64,000 nt of DNA from Dysidea avara (lineage: Eukaryota > Porifera > Demospongiae > Dictyoceratida > Dysideidae). Both the position numbers and the translations under genes were made by a program. Below are positions 1-12,516 of the stretch, piece by piece (the stretch's first letter is position 1; every line of letters starts with the position of its first letter). The stretch is from NCBI RefSeq assembly GCF_963678975.1, contig NC_089281.1:3609449-3673448 (forward strand). Direction: 5' to 3'. Under the pieces are notes generated by a model, which saw only the letters and a list, made by a program, of their open reading frames with translations, did not search any database and had not been told where the DNA came from.

Positions 1-289
1 CTCTCGTAGGTGAGCTGGTAGTGCTCTTACTTGGTGTTAAAAAGTTCTTGTGTTGCTGCTTATGTACTGTACTGTATCATCATTGTTATGTTAATGTGCA
101 TGATTTATCTCACAATATGATCACATCTTTTGGTATGTTGGTAGACTGTACTGGTGCGTTTCAATACAGAGGCAGAAACCTTTTCTGTTACACCTTATCA
201 GTCATTAAGTCAAGTAACCAAGTTAAGTCATTAAGTCTAAGTCCTTGACTCGTGAAATTAGCTTAGGTAATCTTAAGACTGCAGCACAT

Positions 290-342
290 GTTGCTGTCAG
301 ACCTTCAGTGCTGGTCACTGTAAAGTGTTAATAATAACAACT
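290..342 (+). repeat. SINE-like 3' end remnant
   Basis: The stretch agaccttcagtgctgg followed by ctgtaaagtgttaataataac resembles the 3' end of the better copy at 20,893-21,075 (cttcagcatttgtgctgtaaagccttaacaa plus a taaa tail). Short interspersed elements normally end in such a simple repeat. The copy is degraded. The first bases of the window (gtgagctggtagtgctc) vaguely recall a pol III A box, but I cannot link the two. Confidence 0.3.
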
Positions 343-1078
343 GAAGGGAGGATGGGAGCATGTAGCCCAGACGTTTTGTGACAGCGGGGACCTGAGGATA
401 TGAGGACGTACACATTAGTGTGCTTTTCACATGCAGAGATTTTCTGGGGTATGTATATGCCTCGCAAGATACTGAGTTTTTTTAAAACTGAGATTTCCCT
501 TTGAAAATTTTTAATAAGCACCGATTTCGCTAACTGCATGGATGACTTTTAGCTCAAATATTTCGGAATAGCTGTTCTTCCATACAAAAGCTACTAAGAC
601 AGTAAAAACAATTCACATTATTATACCTAAGATGGAAAACTGGAGGAGGAGACAACATCATCAGACAGACCAGTGGATTCCTCAAGGGTACGGGTAGATT
701 AATTGTGTACTCCGACATAGTTGGCCAAAGGACACAAGGTCACGAAACTCGATCCATAAGAGTACCGACGCACATTTGCAAGTGTTCACGTGCGCTAGTG
801 GAGGTATGAAAGGGACTTTCCAAGGAACTTCCCCAACTAGCACTAGTGGTATGACCAAATACGGAAATAGTTGATTGTGACCTACTTTGCGAAAGTGTGT
901 AGATCTAACTGTAAGTTAATATCACTTATAAAATGTTTGTAAATATTAAAGGTGCACGTGTTTCATTCCTTTCCTTCAGTCTGACTTGGTTGAACTACAT
1001 GAGTGAATTAATTAGAGTTAGCAGTTGTGTGCATATTACATGGAACCTCAGACGGTGGTTGCTACTTTATATGGTTGT
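341..1078. other. Non-coding stretch, nothing recognised
   Basis: Only short open frames without exon-like boundaries are present. No repeat family known from elsewhere in the window was recognised. Confidence 0.4.
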
Positions 1079-1457
1079 TATGCACCTATCAACGTAAAGC
1101 CCCACTACCACAGGTATAGGCTGAGGTGGGGATTTGCATCCCTGAAAATTACCTACTGGGGAAGTACGGTGATACAATGTTGCCCCCACGACAAATCTCC
1201 CAGTAGCAAAACCCGGCCAGGATTAGTTGGGCTTTGCACAATCACCCATCGCGTCTGTCACAGTGTAGCTATTCCAGTTCCAAGTTACTTCAAGCGGGTT
1301 TTAGTGATGACAGATAGTAAGTCAGCATCCATGAAATTTCTTGGACAATGACAATTCCCACCACCTCTGGAAACTTAACAGTCCATTCCCCCACCAACCC
1401 CGACCTTCAACCCATACCTGTGGTAGTCAGGCATTACATTGATAGGTGCATTAAATG
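1079..1457. mobile_element. Foldback MITE-like element
   Basis: The left arm starts atgcacctatcaacgtaa and runs through actaccacaggtata. The right arm is its inverse, with tacctgtggtagt and ttgataggtgcat. The arms are about 55-70 bp with a loop of about 250 bp. The 108-codon open frame at 1,025-1,351 covers the left arm and looks accidental. A non-autonomous DNA transposon is the simplest reading. Confidence 0.55.
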
Positions 1458-3352
1458 TGCTCCTGTTACATAATTTGTTGTTTATACTATGAGGTCTTAA
1501 CTGCATGACATTATCCTGCATTTTCAAGGTTTCATTATTGTGGTCTACTGCACCATCAACACCATATTGCAGACGTCTGTGTTATGGGCAGATTGGGACC
1601 AAATGGTTATATGTATTGTGATTATAGCATCATAATTCTCCAGGTCAGTTTCTTTCTGTTTGAGTATCTTGAGTGTTACGTGTCCATATTTTTGTCTTTG
1701 TAGTGTCCACTTTGCCAACTTGCTGTTTACAGATGTGTTCTCAGTAGTGTGGGAATGTGTGATATCAGTTATTGATATAGTCGTGAGTCTTGACCGGAGG
1801 TTCCAGGAACTTTGGCTGCAGGTAAAATATAAACAAAAGTGAATATTTGTATGAATAAGGTTTTTTGGCTGCATGATGACTGGCAACAGTCTAAATAATT
1901 GGGTTTGTTTATGTTTTAGAGTCAGGCACGTGTTACTTGATGTAAGATGTTTGGTGTCCCAATAGTTTAATGGATCTTATAGTCAGACCATTTTCTTTCC
2001 CTACCTAGTTACTGGGATGAATGTGCATTTCATGATCGCATTTGAAGGTTCTGTAAATTTAGCAAATGAATGCTTGAAGATCTGTTTCTAACATTTCAGT
2101 GCAATATGCATTCATATTTTTGCAGAAATGTACTGTAGTCATTGAGATATAGTGTATACAATGTAATCTAAATTCAACTGAATTTATTTTTTTATATGTT
2201 ACTATGCTTATGTACTATAGTAACCATGGTAACTAATGTTTGTTGGTAAAAATGCATTTGTCACATATCTCCTTAACAAACAAGTGTTCGAATTTTTCAG
2301 ACATTTGTCCCACCACTAGTTATTTTACAGATCAATACTAGTAATAGCTCTAACCACCAGTGTCCAGATCGTGAGACTACCCTGATTATGAAGGTGTCCT
2401 GGTTTTCCAGGTACATTGATGTGTAATGAGATTTTGTAGAACCTTTGACTGCCTGCTTAATGTGCTTTATAGTGCATGCCAAACTTGTTACCTAGGTTTA
2501 GATTGACCACACAATTAACATGTTGTTTCTTGACAGGTCCAGTGAAATTCAGACATTGGTTTATTGGAGGAAGACATCCCATTAGCTATGTCAGATGACA
2601 AACGGAGGATTTGCGGCCTTAGTTGCACCCTACCCCCATCCCCTTCTTGGCAGCACTGAGGATTGGTGTCCCGTCAAGTACACGATGGCAGATCCAACAT
2701 TAAGGAAAGCAAATAATCATTCTTATTTGTCAACCAACATGGAACAGTTTATTTTTAAAAGTGTGTATTGTTACATGTATCAATTTAATTAGCTTGTGTG
2801 ACATGTGATATGTTAATCACTAGCTGTCTGGCTTTACTGTGCGTGAGCACCAATTCGTCAGAATATTAGAACTCAGAAAGTTAGGTCCGAATTGGGAGTG
2901 ACACTGACAATGTCTACACAAATAAAAGCAATCACGTAATAGTACATGGGTGGCATTATCGTGAAAACACTCTCCCTAGGGAAGTTACGTTCTTTACGCT
3001 TTCCGCATAATACGTTTATATGGATGTTGGGTTTGTGTCCACGCCGCGTCTTTAAAAGTTATCGTATGGATTAGGCGCCAGTTTGGTAAACAAAATCCGC
3101 TGTACACCAGTACTAGAAAACTCCTGTGCCAGTATTTCTCCACAAAAGGCAGCTATATTCAATGATAATATTACGATAACACTAACACAAGCCGAGATAT
3201 CAACGTAATAAAGTGAACTTGGTCTTATTTTCGCGGTTGCGACAAGATAACCACTCATTTACAATTCCGGTGCCCGTTGTACAATACATTTCTAATGGGA
3301 ATGATTGCGTAATAAGGACTAAAATTGCGAAACCGTCCCTACACGTAAATAA
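1458..3352. other. Intergenic, no gene recognised
   Basis: Only short uninformative frames are seen. The last 450 bases (about 2,950-3,350) are clearly richer in CpG than the surroundings and lead into the Helitron-like terminus at 3,353-3,439, so they may be the body of that element, but no similarity to the two long copies was visible. Confidence 0.35.
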
Positions 3353-3439
3353 CTCACGGTAGTAGCAGCCGCGCGCGTTTTAATTGCGGCGTTCGCTTTG
3401 TAGTTTCTTGGCCGCGCGCCTCACTACCGTGAGTCTTGA
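3353..3439 (+). mobile_element. Helitron-like 3' terminus (third, short copy)
   Basis: The sequence ends with the hairpin CTCAC-TACC-GTGAG followed by tcttga and then tatata. The ends of the two long elements at 19,013 and 26,666 carry the same TACC loop and the same ttga end, but with a different stem (GACACAC/GTGTGTC). A second inverted segment, ctcacggtagt near 3,353 against actaccgtgag near 3,433, with GC-rich ccgcgcgc blocks inside, makes a larger foldback. The element's 5' end was not found. Confidence 0.45.
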
Positions 3440-3665
3440 TATATATAAATCAGCTTGCAGAGTATAACGTTTAGTCAAACCATCATGCATTCCAAGTCAT
3501 GCATGCATGTACAATATTATGTTCTTGTTGTATGTATTCTTGTTGTATGTACAAGTGTTGTAGTTATATAGCAACTTACTTAAGAGTACTGGGTGAAGCT
3601 TGAGCATTACACAATGAGGTATTTTCCCCTCACATATCAAAGCCACATTCCATGCTGTTGATAAT

Positions 3666-3916
3666 TGTGACCGGGCCTGCGAAAATAGGGCATGTGGGCA
3701 CATGATTTTTGTCTACTTTTTCAAACTTCCATCGCTCATAACTTTTTATACCATTATGCTATTGCGGTCCAATTTTCAGCTCTTGGTTAGCATTTAATTG
3801 GCATTATGATGCAAGTTACAGAATGCAGATATTCTGTACCAGTACTGAGATATGACCTGTAGAGTGACGGGGTGTAGTTTGTGCCCACATGCCCTGTTTT
3901 CGCAGGCCCGGTCACA
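3666..3916. mobile_element. TGTGACCGGG-family MITE, copy 1
   Basis: Terminal inverted repeats start TGTGACCGGGCCTGCGAAAA, and the right end is the inverse. A second inner pair (gggcatgtgggcac / gtgcccacatgccc) extends the arms. There is no coding content. Copy 2 at 4,832 has TA duplications at both ends, suggesting a TA-targeting (Tc1/mariner-like) transposase in trans. Confidence 0.75.
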
Positions 3917-4050
3917 ATTTACATGTGCGCGTTTACAAGGATGGAGTATAGTATTGTATCCATAAATTATTATTAGAAGTAAAGTTCACTGTTTCTTATG
4001 CAAGTATACAGATCAATATTAGGAACCAAATCAATCAGTTAAGTAGCATT

Positions 4051-4142
4051 TTATTTGTAATATTCATCAAATACACAAGCCTGGTGCTGACATAAATTAT
4101 TTGTAATATTCATCAAATACACAAGCCTGGTGCTGACATAAA
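4051..4142. repeat. 46-bp tandem duplication
   Basis: The unit starting ttatttgtaatattcatc occurs twice head to tail without visible differences (4,051-4,096 and 4,097-4,142). Identity suggests a recent local duplication. Confidence 0.85.
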
Positions 4143-4831
4143 ATTGTATAGCTAGCGACCAAGCTTACACATAATGATGCTGTTAGCCTGATCCTTCTAA
4201 AATCAGAAGATAGCTATAGACCAACAGCTTTATAAGATTTTCATCTAAGTGAAAACCAATCCTTCAAGGATAATGTAATCTGTTTGGACAAAAATGAGTG
4301 GCTTGAACAAAAATGAGTGGCTTGAACAACACAATGCAAGCCTAGATCCACCCAAAACCCATACACATTGCATGGCTTAAAAATTATTTCCTTGCCCATA
4401 GAAACTAATAAGCAGGTAGCACAGAAGCATTGCAATGCACAAGATTAAAAGAATTACTCAGACATGAGAAGCACAACTGCTATAGCATAAAATTGTAATT
4501 ACATTTATACAGCTGCATGAAGACTTAAACTTACACCTTCATAAATATATATGGCTCCATAAATAATTACTGTGATGATGGTCAATAGGAAGATATACTG
4601 CTTGATTAATGTACAGAAACTTGGTAGGATACCTGAAAGAACTCCTCCTATCATTAAAATGCAGAACACATGTAGATGCTTTAAAGGTAAAAAAAAGAGG
4701 ATGACTTCTTTTTCATGCTACTTTTATATATAACAGTATCAGTATAGCTACAGTCATTACTTTTGGGATCGTAAGATCTAAAATCATCTTTGTCATTCGC
4801 TTATGAATCCCCCTATTTGTAATAAGGCATA

Positions 4832-5069
4832 TGTGACCCGGTCTGCGAAAAGGGGTCTTATAGCCTTTTTGATTGCATATACTTGGTGAACCATAACTTG
4901 ACTTGTGAATATGGTACAGGCCTACAATTTGGTCTCTAAACACCCCTAACATAGCAGTAGCTTTTTTGTGTAATTACAAGGTGATAGCTTTTGCAGATCA
5001 GGAGTTATGATTAGCCAAACGTGGAGAATTGGAAAGGCTATAAGACCCCTTTTCGCAGACCGGGTCACA
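4832..5069. mobile_element. TGTGACCGGG-family MITE, copy 2
   Basis: The ends are TGTGACCCGGTCTGCGAAAA and its inverse, followed inward by ggggtcttatagcc and its inverse. A TA dinucleotide lies on each side (4,830-4,831 and 5,070-5,071), consistent with a 2-bp target duplication. No coding content. Confidence 0.8.
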
Positions 5070-5156
5070 TATTTATTAAAATGTTGTGGCCATCTCTAAT
5101 AATACCAGTCTGTGCTAAAGCCTTCCCAATTGCATAAACTAGTAACTTGACAACTA

Positions 5157-5405
5157 CACTGTTAAAAATAAAGAGTAACCACCACTCTGAGAGTTCCCAG
5201 TGTAGGGAGGATTTAACACCCCATGGAGAGTAACCAACACTCTGAAGAGAATAACCATTACTCTGAAGAGTAAGTGACACCACCTTCAGAGCATGTGTTA
5301 CTCCCCAGTTACTCCTTTGGAGTAATGGTTACTCTCCAGGGGTGTTAAATCCTCCCTACACTGGGAACTCCTTGAGAGTTGTGGTTACTCTTCATTTTAA
5401 CAGTG
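5157..5405. mobile_element. CACTGTTAAAA-family MITE, copy 1
   Basis: A 249-bp element with ends CACTGTTAAAA and TTTTAACAGTG, flanked by TA on both sides. Internally it is largely palindromic, built from agtaaccac / ggttactct blocks and two gggaggatttaacacc segments in opposite directions. The copy at 62,958 lies in the opposite orientation, and a third copy (8,913) is split by a LINE. Confidence 0.85.
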
Positions 5406-6203
5406 TAATAGCTTGTCTTGTACATATATTATATTGAATTAAATTTGCTCTCATAGCAACCCTAGCTTGTATACCATCATCTTAAATACAGCATCAAGCT
5501 GATTGGTCAATTATATGATCATGATTGGTTAAATGTGATTAGGACGGTAGTCACAGACATAGTCACAATTCTGGCATGAATCGTGACATTCTGTGTGTGA
5601 CTCTTAGCATGACAGAAGTAGCTAAATACAAATAATGTTCCTGTACTCAGTTGCTGACCGATTCCACCCTAGCTTGAGGATGAATCAGGTTAAAATGCAG
5701 ATAGCTACAACATCTATGTTCACGCACTATGTTGCTTTATTCTCTTACTATCAAAAATTAGTTGTTTGCATAATACATGCATGTTTAAAGGTATATATCT
5801 GCAAAACATGGCATATACGTAAGTATTTATAAAATAATAAATAATTATTTAGACCTACTATTATATGTTGTGTTTCAGTGCTGGTCAACAGGTACAATAG
5901 TCAATAGAGTCTATAATATGCATAGATAAATTATAACGCAGAACATTAATTGCAAATTTGATTATAAAATGTATTGTGCATTGTATAGCCTTCATGAGTT
6001 GCAAAACAGATGTATATATGCACACACAGGTTAGGGGTAAACAGTTGCTTCAGTTGCTTTAGACATGCATGGTATTCCTCTTGTTATGTATAGCTATATA
6101 TGGCATCAAGATTTATTATTAGTTCATAATAAAGCTATGTGCTGTAATTGTAATAATATTATTATGATGATTTATAAGGCTATATTGCAACTCATGATTA
6201 TAT
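5406..6203. other. Non-coding, nothing recognised
   Basis: AT-rich sequence with only short open frames. No splice-bounded exon or repeat family recognised. Confidence 0.4.
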
Positions 6204-6253
6204 ACTGGGCCTGCAAAAATATTGGCATTCCTATTTTCACAGGCCCAGTCACA
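6204..6253. repeat. Minimal remnant of the TGTGACCGGG MITE family
   Basis: About 50 bp with actgggcctgcaaaaat and its inverse attttcacaggcccagt almost back to back. This looks like the two ends of the MITE family joined after an internal deletion. Confidence 0.5.
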
Positions 6254-8039
6254 AATGATGGTATTCACTTGAACCTCACATGGACATTTAGATAAATCAG
6301 ACCTTCTGTAATGTATAGCCCAGCTGGAATTAATTGTTTGGCACATCTCAGAACTGGATGAACAATAAACACTTGCTGTATGCTAAACAAGATGTGCACC
6401 AGTTTGAAGAAGAGACAATCTACACATTGGGTCATTGGTACTGTTATGCCACATAAATACCTCTAACAAGCATGATGGGTGAAACACATAATCAGTGTGC
6501 CTGCTCAAATACCATCTCTGCATGTCAGAATCTCAATCTATTGCATTACTAAATTTTCATTTAGGCTCAGACTCAGTGTACTGAGGCAGTTTCCTTGCTA
6601 CATGCTGTACACTGTAGTTAACCAAAAAATTACAGTATACTCTTCCACTTAGATAACATGGATTGCAATGTCTACTTTAAGCATGGCCTTTATCCCAACC
6701 AGTACAAAACGTTGCACACACCAGTAGACATGCTGTTACTTTTTGCTGTAATGCCAAGTTCTTGCTCACCTTGTTGCTATGTAAGCTTATTTGCGGGGAG
6801 AGGCTTGTCCTTTTGCCGGTACAACCCTGAAAAAATTGATTTCATGTCACATTGATAGGTACCCACAATAAATTTTGATTATTTGTGATCATTTGAATAC
6901 ACTATTTTATAATGAAAGGAGGCATCACATGGCTGAGTGCTAAGATAAATGATAAATTCATTATAGCTGTGCACATAAACATACTGAAGATGTAACTAAG
7001 GGATTCTAGTGATGTTTGTTTTACTACAGTATAGGTGCATATACAGGATTTTAAGAATAAGTGGTCATATGAAGCTGTAATATATATAAATGTGAACTGT
7101 AATATACTCTATACACTATAAAGAAGTCTAAGCAGTCAAGTATACATGTACTGTATAATTGAATAATCAATAATCACCTCCCACCCATATGTGTTGTCAT
7201 TGCACCTTGGCAGTCTGTAGGTATAGGAAATAAGTATTATAGTAATGAATTAATAATTATCTTGTGTCACAAAATTGTATTTATTATGTGAGATCTTGGA
7301 CAAATACACCAGCATGTCCGGTCATCATTTCAGCCACTTATTAGATGCTGCAATAGATCTTTTACACGGTATTTCTGAAGACCACACCTTTTTCTACAGC
7401 TGCAAGTTGTTATTTGGCATGGATACAGTTTCCACTGTAACAGTATCACTATACTTATTATAACCACACACAAAGTTGTAGCCTAGCTTGGTTGTATGTA
7501 GCTGAATAGCTATTTAAATTATATTGTCATAGTCTTTCGTCAAGTTTATCGAATTCCATTGTAATAGCTACTACTCCAAGACCAAGTCACTACCAATTAT
7601 AATATTTGCACTTGCTAGAGTGGATTCAGGGAATAGTTGTATAGCTATAATGTATACCTCGGTGTATAACCCATACATCCTGTCCCAAGTCTCTCATAGT
7701 TCCCAACATCCCCTCTTTAATATAATAGGTTCACCAGTGATATAAAGTTCTGAGCACATGCTATTGAGATTTGTCAAGTCTAAAGTAGTTATAACTTATA
7801 GCTATAATAGTTATAAAAAAATTTTTTTTTTAAATTTGCAACCAGTAGTAGTGAACATCATGATAATAACAACATACAGGAATAGCTATATACAAGGTAA
7901 GGGGGCCTAGACTCAGGGATACACAACTACCTGAAGCACAGGTAGTTGGATCCCTAGCAAGACAAAACCATAAAATACAGTACACAATTACAACATTAAC
8001 TAAAAAACAGTTAAAAGTTTTGTAATGTCATAGATAGTC
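6254..8039. other. Non-coding stretch
   Basis: No credible exon or repeat family was recognised. A t/a tract lies near 7,815-7,835. Short open frames have no flanking splice-site pattern that I would trust. Confidence 0.4.
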
Positions 8040-8878
8040 TTTCCGCAGCAGTGTGAAAATGAAGGACAGATGTCACAAAATTCTTTAGGATCCACACCTT
8101 GTACTCCCCCTGATAGAGCAATTATCAATATGTTGTAGATACATCAAAATTTGCTGTTTCATATTGTCAGAGGCCAATTTACGTGTAGCCGACAGAGAAA
8201 CACCTATGGTTTTGCCTAGAAATTTAGTACAGTTGATGCTACAGATATTAACAGTGTTCCCAGTATTCATTGAAAACTGCGTGGAGGACACAACATGATG
8301 ACCATTGAAATGAAGAGACACACATTTAACAGGTTAAAATTCAAAACAGATAGCTATCTCCTGCCTTCAACTTGATCCTAGAGATTTGAGAACTACTTGA
8401 TGCAAGTCCACATTACTGGAGATAACCGTTAAGTTATTATATTCTATTACTGTGCAAGACCTCAAAATAGAGTATAAAAGCACACTATAGTTATAAATTA
8501 AGTAAGGATTTCAGCCCCCCCTCATATCAACTACTTCCTCCGCCCCTGGGAAGATTGTTCCATTGTCGAATTGTTGGAGTTGATTCTAGTGGGTCATCAG
8601 CAAAACCTTTCACTTTGTGTAATGAGAAAGAACAAGTCTTTGGTTCGGCAGCAGCAGCCCTAATGAGAGCTGAAGGTTGAGCATCACTTGGTACGATCAG
8701 TTCGGTAAGGCTTCCGGAAACGGCCAGCTGATAGCGCCATTCCATGATGCAGGTCTACTGACTGCTCCACATCACCATTACCATAATGTAAACAACATGA
8801 GCCGTCACGGTAATAAGACGTTACACTAGCTCTGTACCAACCAGTCGGCGAATCATCGGAAGAATCAGACCAAAACAC
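8040..8878 (-). pseudogene. Decayed LINE reverse transcriptase fragment (Tudor/Agenet-like insert type)
   Basis: Read on the minus strand, frames show in order a PTGWYRASVTSYYRDGSCC segment (about 8,850-8,780), the polymerase box KVKGFADD (about 8,612-8,590), LTVISSNVDLHQVVLKS (about 8,450-8,400) and TKFLGKTIGVSLSATRKLA (about 8,250-8,160). This order matches the LINE at 59,800-62,310. Frameshifts and stops break it up. A piece of a hAT MITE end (agccccccctcatatcaac, about 8,513-8,541) has been inserted just after the FADD box. The GWYRA segment resembles a small Tudor/Agenet-type fold; that is inference. No 5' part of the LINE is present. Confidence 0.65.
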
Positions 8879-8912
8879 ATAGTTTACTGATTAAAAAACA
8901 AATTTGCAATCA

Positions 8913-10093
8913 CACTGTTAAAATGAAGAGTAACCACAACTCTTAAGGAGTTCCTAGTGTAGGGAGGATTTAACACCCCTGGAGAGTAACCATTACTCTA
9001 AAGGAGTAACACATGTTGGGTCCGCTGATGTTCTTGATTTATATCAATGACATTACAGAAAATATTTCATCTCAGCTAAGACTTTTTGCATATGACTGTT
9101 TATTGTATTGTGCTATTAAAACAGAGCAAGAGTCTATCCTACTCCAACAGGATTTAGACACTGTCCCAAGGGCAGTCACTTGGCAGATGAGGTTCAATCT
9201 TAGTAAATGCACTGTTATGAGATGCACAAGGTCCCAGAATCCTATGATTGCAGATTATTCCCTTCATGGATCCATTTTATCTCTATCACATATTCATTTA
9301 TACCTTGGAGGTATGCTAAATGACCACCTCTCATGGTCCCGCCTCACTCATGTTACAAACATTGCTAACAAGGCTACAAGGATGTTGAACTTCCTTAAAC
9401 GTTATCTTAGTAAGTGTTCATCACATGTCAAGGCATCTGCTTATCTACTTATGGTTCGACCAGTAATGGAGTATGCAAGCGTTGTCTGGGACCCATACTA
9501 TCAGACTCAGATATCAATCTTAGAAAAGGTTCAGAGGCGTGCAGCTAGATGGGTTCTATCTGACTATAGTTATCACAGTAGTGTTAGTGCCATGCTGGAA
9601 CAGCTCATCTGGTTACCCCTAGTGAAGAGAAGGAAACAACAGAGGTTTAATTTGTTCTATCAAATAATGCATGGAGGAATTGGTTTATCTTTACCAGAAT
9701 ACATTCATTTCACCACCAGACACACTAGACATCATCATCCATTTCACTTGATTGTACCACCAACAAACACCACTACCTACATGACAAGCTACTTTCCAAG
9801 AACCATCCGGTAATGGAATTCACTGCCACTGCACCTAATTGAACTGAACACTCTAGCTACATTTTCAAACTTGATTGAACAGCACTTATAATTTGTGATT
9901 GTTTGGGCTTAATCAGCTTTGCTGTCTGCCCTTTTCCCCCAAATAATAATAATAATAATAACATGCTCTGAAGGTGGTGTCACTTACTGGTTATTCTCTT
10001 CAGAGTGTTGGTTACTCTCCATGGGTGTTAAATCCTCCCTACACTGCATGGGAACTTTTTAGAGTGGTGGCTACTCTTCACTTTTAACAATGC
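8913..10093. mobile_element. CACTGTTAAAA-family MITE, copy 2, split by a LINE
   Basis: The left half (8,913-9,015) and right half (9,961 to about 10,093) together rebuild the MITE seen intact at 5,157-5,405 and 62,958-63,205. The break lies at acatg, which is present on both sides of the insert (9,011-9,015 and 9,961-9,965). The right terminus is worn (ttttaacaatgcagta). Confidence 0.8.
9013..9813 (+). pseudogene. 5'-truncated non-LTR retrotransposon, reverse transcriptase C-terminal part
   Basis: A 266-codon open frame matches the palm-to-thumb part of CR1/L2-type reverse transcriptases: LGPLMFLIYINDI at residues 2-14, then FAYDCLLY at about residue 28, where such enzymes have FADDCLLY, then YLGG, LNFLKRYL, MEYASVVWDPY, QRRAARW and a C-terminal FPRTIR. 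The first catalytic aspartate of the FADD box is tyrosine (TAT for GAT), so even the full-length form of this copy would be inactive. The inserted DNA spans 9,016-9,960 and ends in a poly(aat) tail. It is flanked by the 5-bp duplication acatg, and the ATG counted as the start is part of that target duplication, not of the LINE. Confidence 0.85.
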
Positions 10094-10206
10094 AGTACTC
10101 TTGTTAACCAGTTGAAAATTGTAACCAGTCGAAATTTGCAACCAATCCTCTTGTTAGTCTAGGATAGAATCAAACTGCTACGTGCAGTTGTACGTAGTCT
10201 ACGTGA

Positions 10207-10214
10207 TGACGTCA
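10207..10214. promoter_or_regulatory. CRE-like TGACGTCA site upstream of candidate gene A start
   Basis: A perfect TGACGTCA octamer (CREB/ATF site in animals) lies about 190 bp before the ATG at 10,404. The surrounding 10,180-10,400 has more CpG than its neighbours (ctacgtgatgacgtcac, tcgaggtcac), as expected for a promoter. Function is inference. Confidence 0.4.
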
Positions 10215-10403
10215 CAGGACGGTCCATTCAGCCACTGATTTCACTATTTTCTCAGTGGGCAAAGTAACGTTGTGAAGAATTAATTTGTGTGTGGTGCTGA
10301 GTGGAAACCTGAGATCAGATCAAACTAGTACGTGCTGTCAGATCGTAACAGTCTGCTTCGATCACAGTCGAGGTCACAGTAGTCCGCCGTAGCCTGAGAC
10401 ACC

Positions 10404-10440
10404 ATGGCCAACCGTGAGACGAAGACAAGAAAAAAATTAA
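10404..10440 (+). CDS. Candidate first coding exon of gene A
   Basis: ATG in good context (caccATGGCC) opens MANRETKTRKKL, and two donor sites follow, GTACGT at 10,441 and GTAAGT at 10,445. Using the first gives a phase-1 exon, which is the phase needed by the acceptor of exon 2 at 19,283. Using the second would run into a stop. With this exon the gene A frame totals 510 nt (169 residues plus stop). The link across an 8.8-kb intron is unproven. It could instead start another gene. Confidence 0.4.
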
Positions 10441-10444
10441 GTAC

Positions 10445-12516
10445 GTAAGTATGTATAAGGTTTTTTTTTGCAGAGAAGGTTTCATTTAGGTATTTTTCGA
10501 GATCATAAAATACAAGCAAGTATAGGTACGTAGCTACTAAGCTGGCTTACAAAAGAATACTGAGTTGACCGAACTGACAATCCATCCAGTGGGGGATGAA
10601 AATGGTTTTGGTTTAAGTGATCAAATTTGTGGTGACTTTATAATGTAGCATAGTGGAGACCACTAATGGGATTAATTTCTAAACACAACAATGCAAAATA
10701 GCTGCTAGGTAGCCAATCTGTAATGTTATGTAATGGTATACTGTATGGCGCTGATACACCGCTATCTTGTAGCTAATTGTCCTATCTATTGTGCATAATT
10801 ACCTTATACTCCTGGTGGAGGTTCTACACAGTAATTAATACAGTACAAAAAATCTTTCTACTGTCAGCTAGCCACTGGATGCATATTATAAGATAGTCAA
10901 CTTCAGCATGATGTCAATTGTAACTTGTATTAATCCATAACATAAGTACGTAGCTAACTGCAACACGTTGCTCCTTTTTCTCCACCTCGTATTATATATA
11001 GAGACCATCCAGTGCAATAATGCATAGATTCTACTTACTGATAATGGCACTTAGTTTGCTACACTGCACACCAGCTAATGTGCATCCTAACCTATTACCT
11101 GTTTTTAATTGCTATAGTGCAATGTTTCATGCAATGACACACCTATAATTTAGAGGAGCGGATCCAGATTGTCAAAGGGGGAGGTATTGTGATGGACATT
11201 GAGCATAGCTTAGTAGAGTACAAAGCTATTTAAATGCAGCATGTATTAGTAAAACATTCCTTCACTGGTGTCACTCGTAAAGTTTCTAGCTTTTAATGAT
11301 GGGAGTGTTCTTACAAAAGGAGTTCTTTGGAACCCTTGGAATTCTAATGGATCCACCACTTCAATGTTTAGTAGTGCGTGATATACAATGGTTTACACTT
11401 TGTAGGAATGTAGTAATTATTTTAATTTAAATTGAGATTTATACTATTTACTATAATTAGGTAATGAATTATAATTCCATGCACATCTCAAAAGGGAATG
11501 TCCAATCAAAATTAGCTAACCCATTAACAGTCATAGCTGCCAAATAGTGGTATATCACTCAAGGAATAAAATCTAGCCTGTTTCATGGCAAGATGTGCTA
11601 TTGTTAAAATGGACGCACTCATAGGGGTCCCTTTCTTGGATAGCTGGATCCTTCCTGGACTAGTGCGTGATTACTATTTATCATGGTAAGTGTTTGTTAG
11701 TAAATTAGGTGAGCTAAATTGCTCCTCGGGTTGAAAACAATTGAAGACTACTATACATTGATGAAGACAGGTGGAGACAATCCTTGACTGTTTCATCCTG
11801 GATGTGGCATGATGCACAAGAGTACATTATATGCTTACGCAACATTGGAAATAGGATAAATTATGAAGAAACCAGCTGTGCAATGGATTGAACCATAAGT
11901 AAACTATATACAGTAGTTCTATGGAGTTAAGACATCTTTGTAGACAGTTAGTTTGGATTTGATTGTTTGTTTGAGCTGGTTTTCACCAAAGTTTAGACTT
12001 TGTTGAGTAATGACTTCATCAGTTGTGATTAGTATATTATGTAAACAAATTAAAGCAACACATTCAAGTTCCTTATGTCATAGTGAGTGTTTAGATGTAC
12101 AATGTAAATAGTTTTGTGCATAGCAAGGTTAATGTGGCGTGATTCGGCGATTCAGCCTGTAGTCACCAGGAATTCAGCCATCAGTGGGATGATTATTAAG
12201 TTGCTAATAACCAATTCGGTAAGTTTGCCGGTTTTGTCAGACTCAGTTGACTGATCCATTACCTAAAAACAGTACATATTTTGGTGTCAATGATACATAT
12301 ACAAGACCAATCACATAGTTTAGGTAATGGTATCACATTTCATGATCCACATCAGATGGACTGTATTGGGTTATTGCTTTGTTGGTAATGTGATTACTGT
12401 GATGATTTGGGTTCTTAGAAATATGAAATGAAGGTCTTTAATAGGTAGGTAGTTAAGGTAGTTACATAGACAAGCATGTGAAGCCAAAGCAAATATAAGA
12501 CATCAGGACTAAAGAA
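10445..12516. other. Probable intron 1 of gene A, no exon or element recognised
   Basis: AT-rich sequence without a convincing open frame or recognised repeat family. Confidence 0.35.

Noticed and set aside
1..60. tRNA gene at the left edge
   Set aside because: Only an A-box-like string is present; no B box or cloverleaf could be formed.
1025..1351. 108-codon frame as a gene
   Set aside because: It overlaps one arm of a foldback element and shows no exon signals or known pattern.
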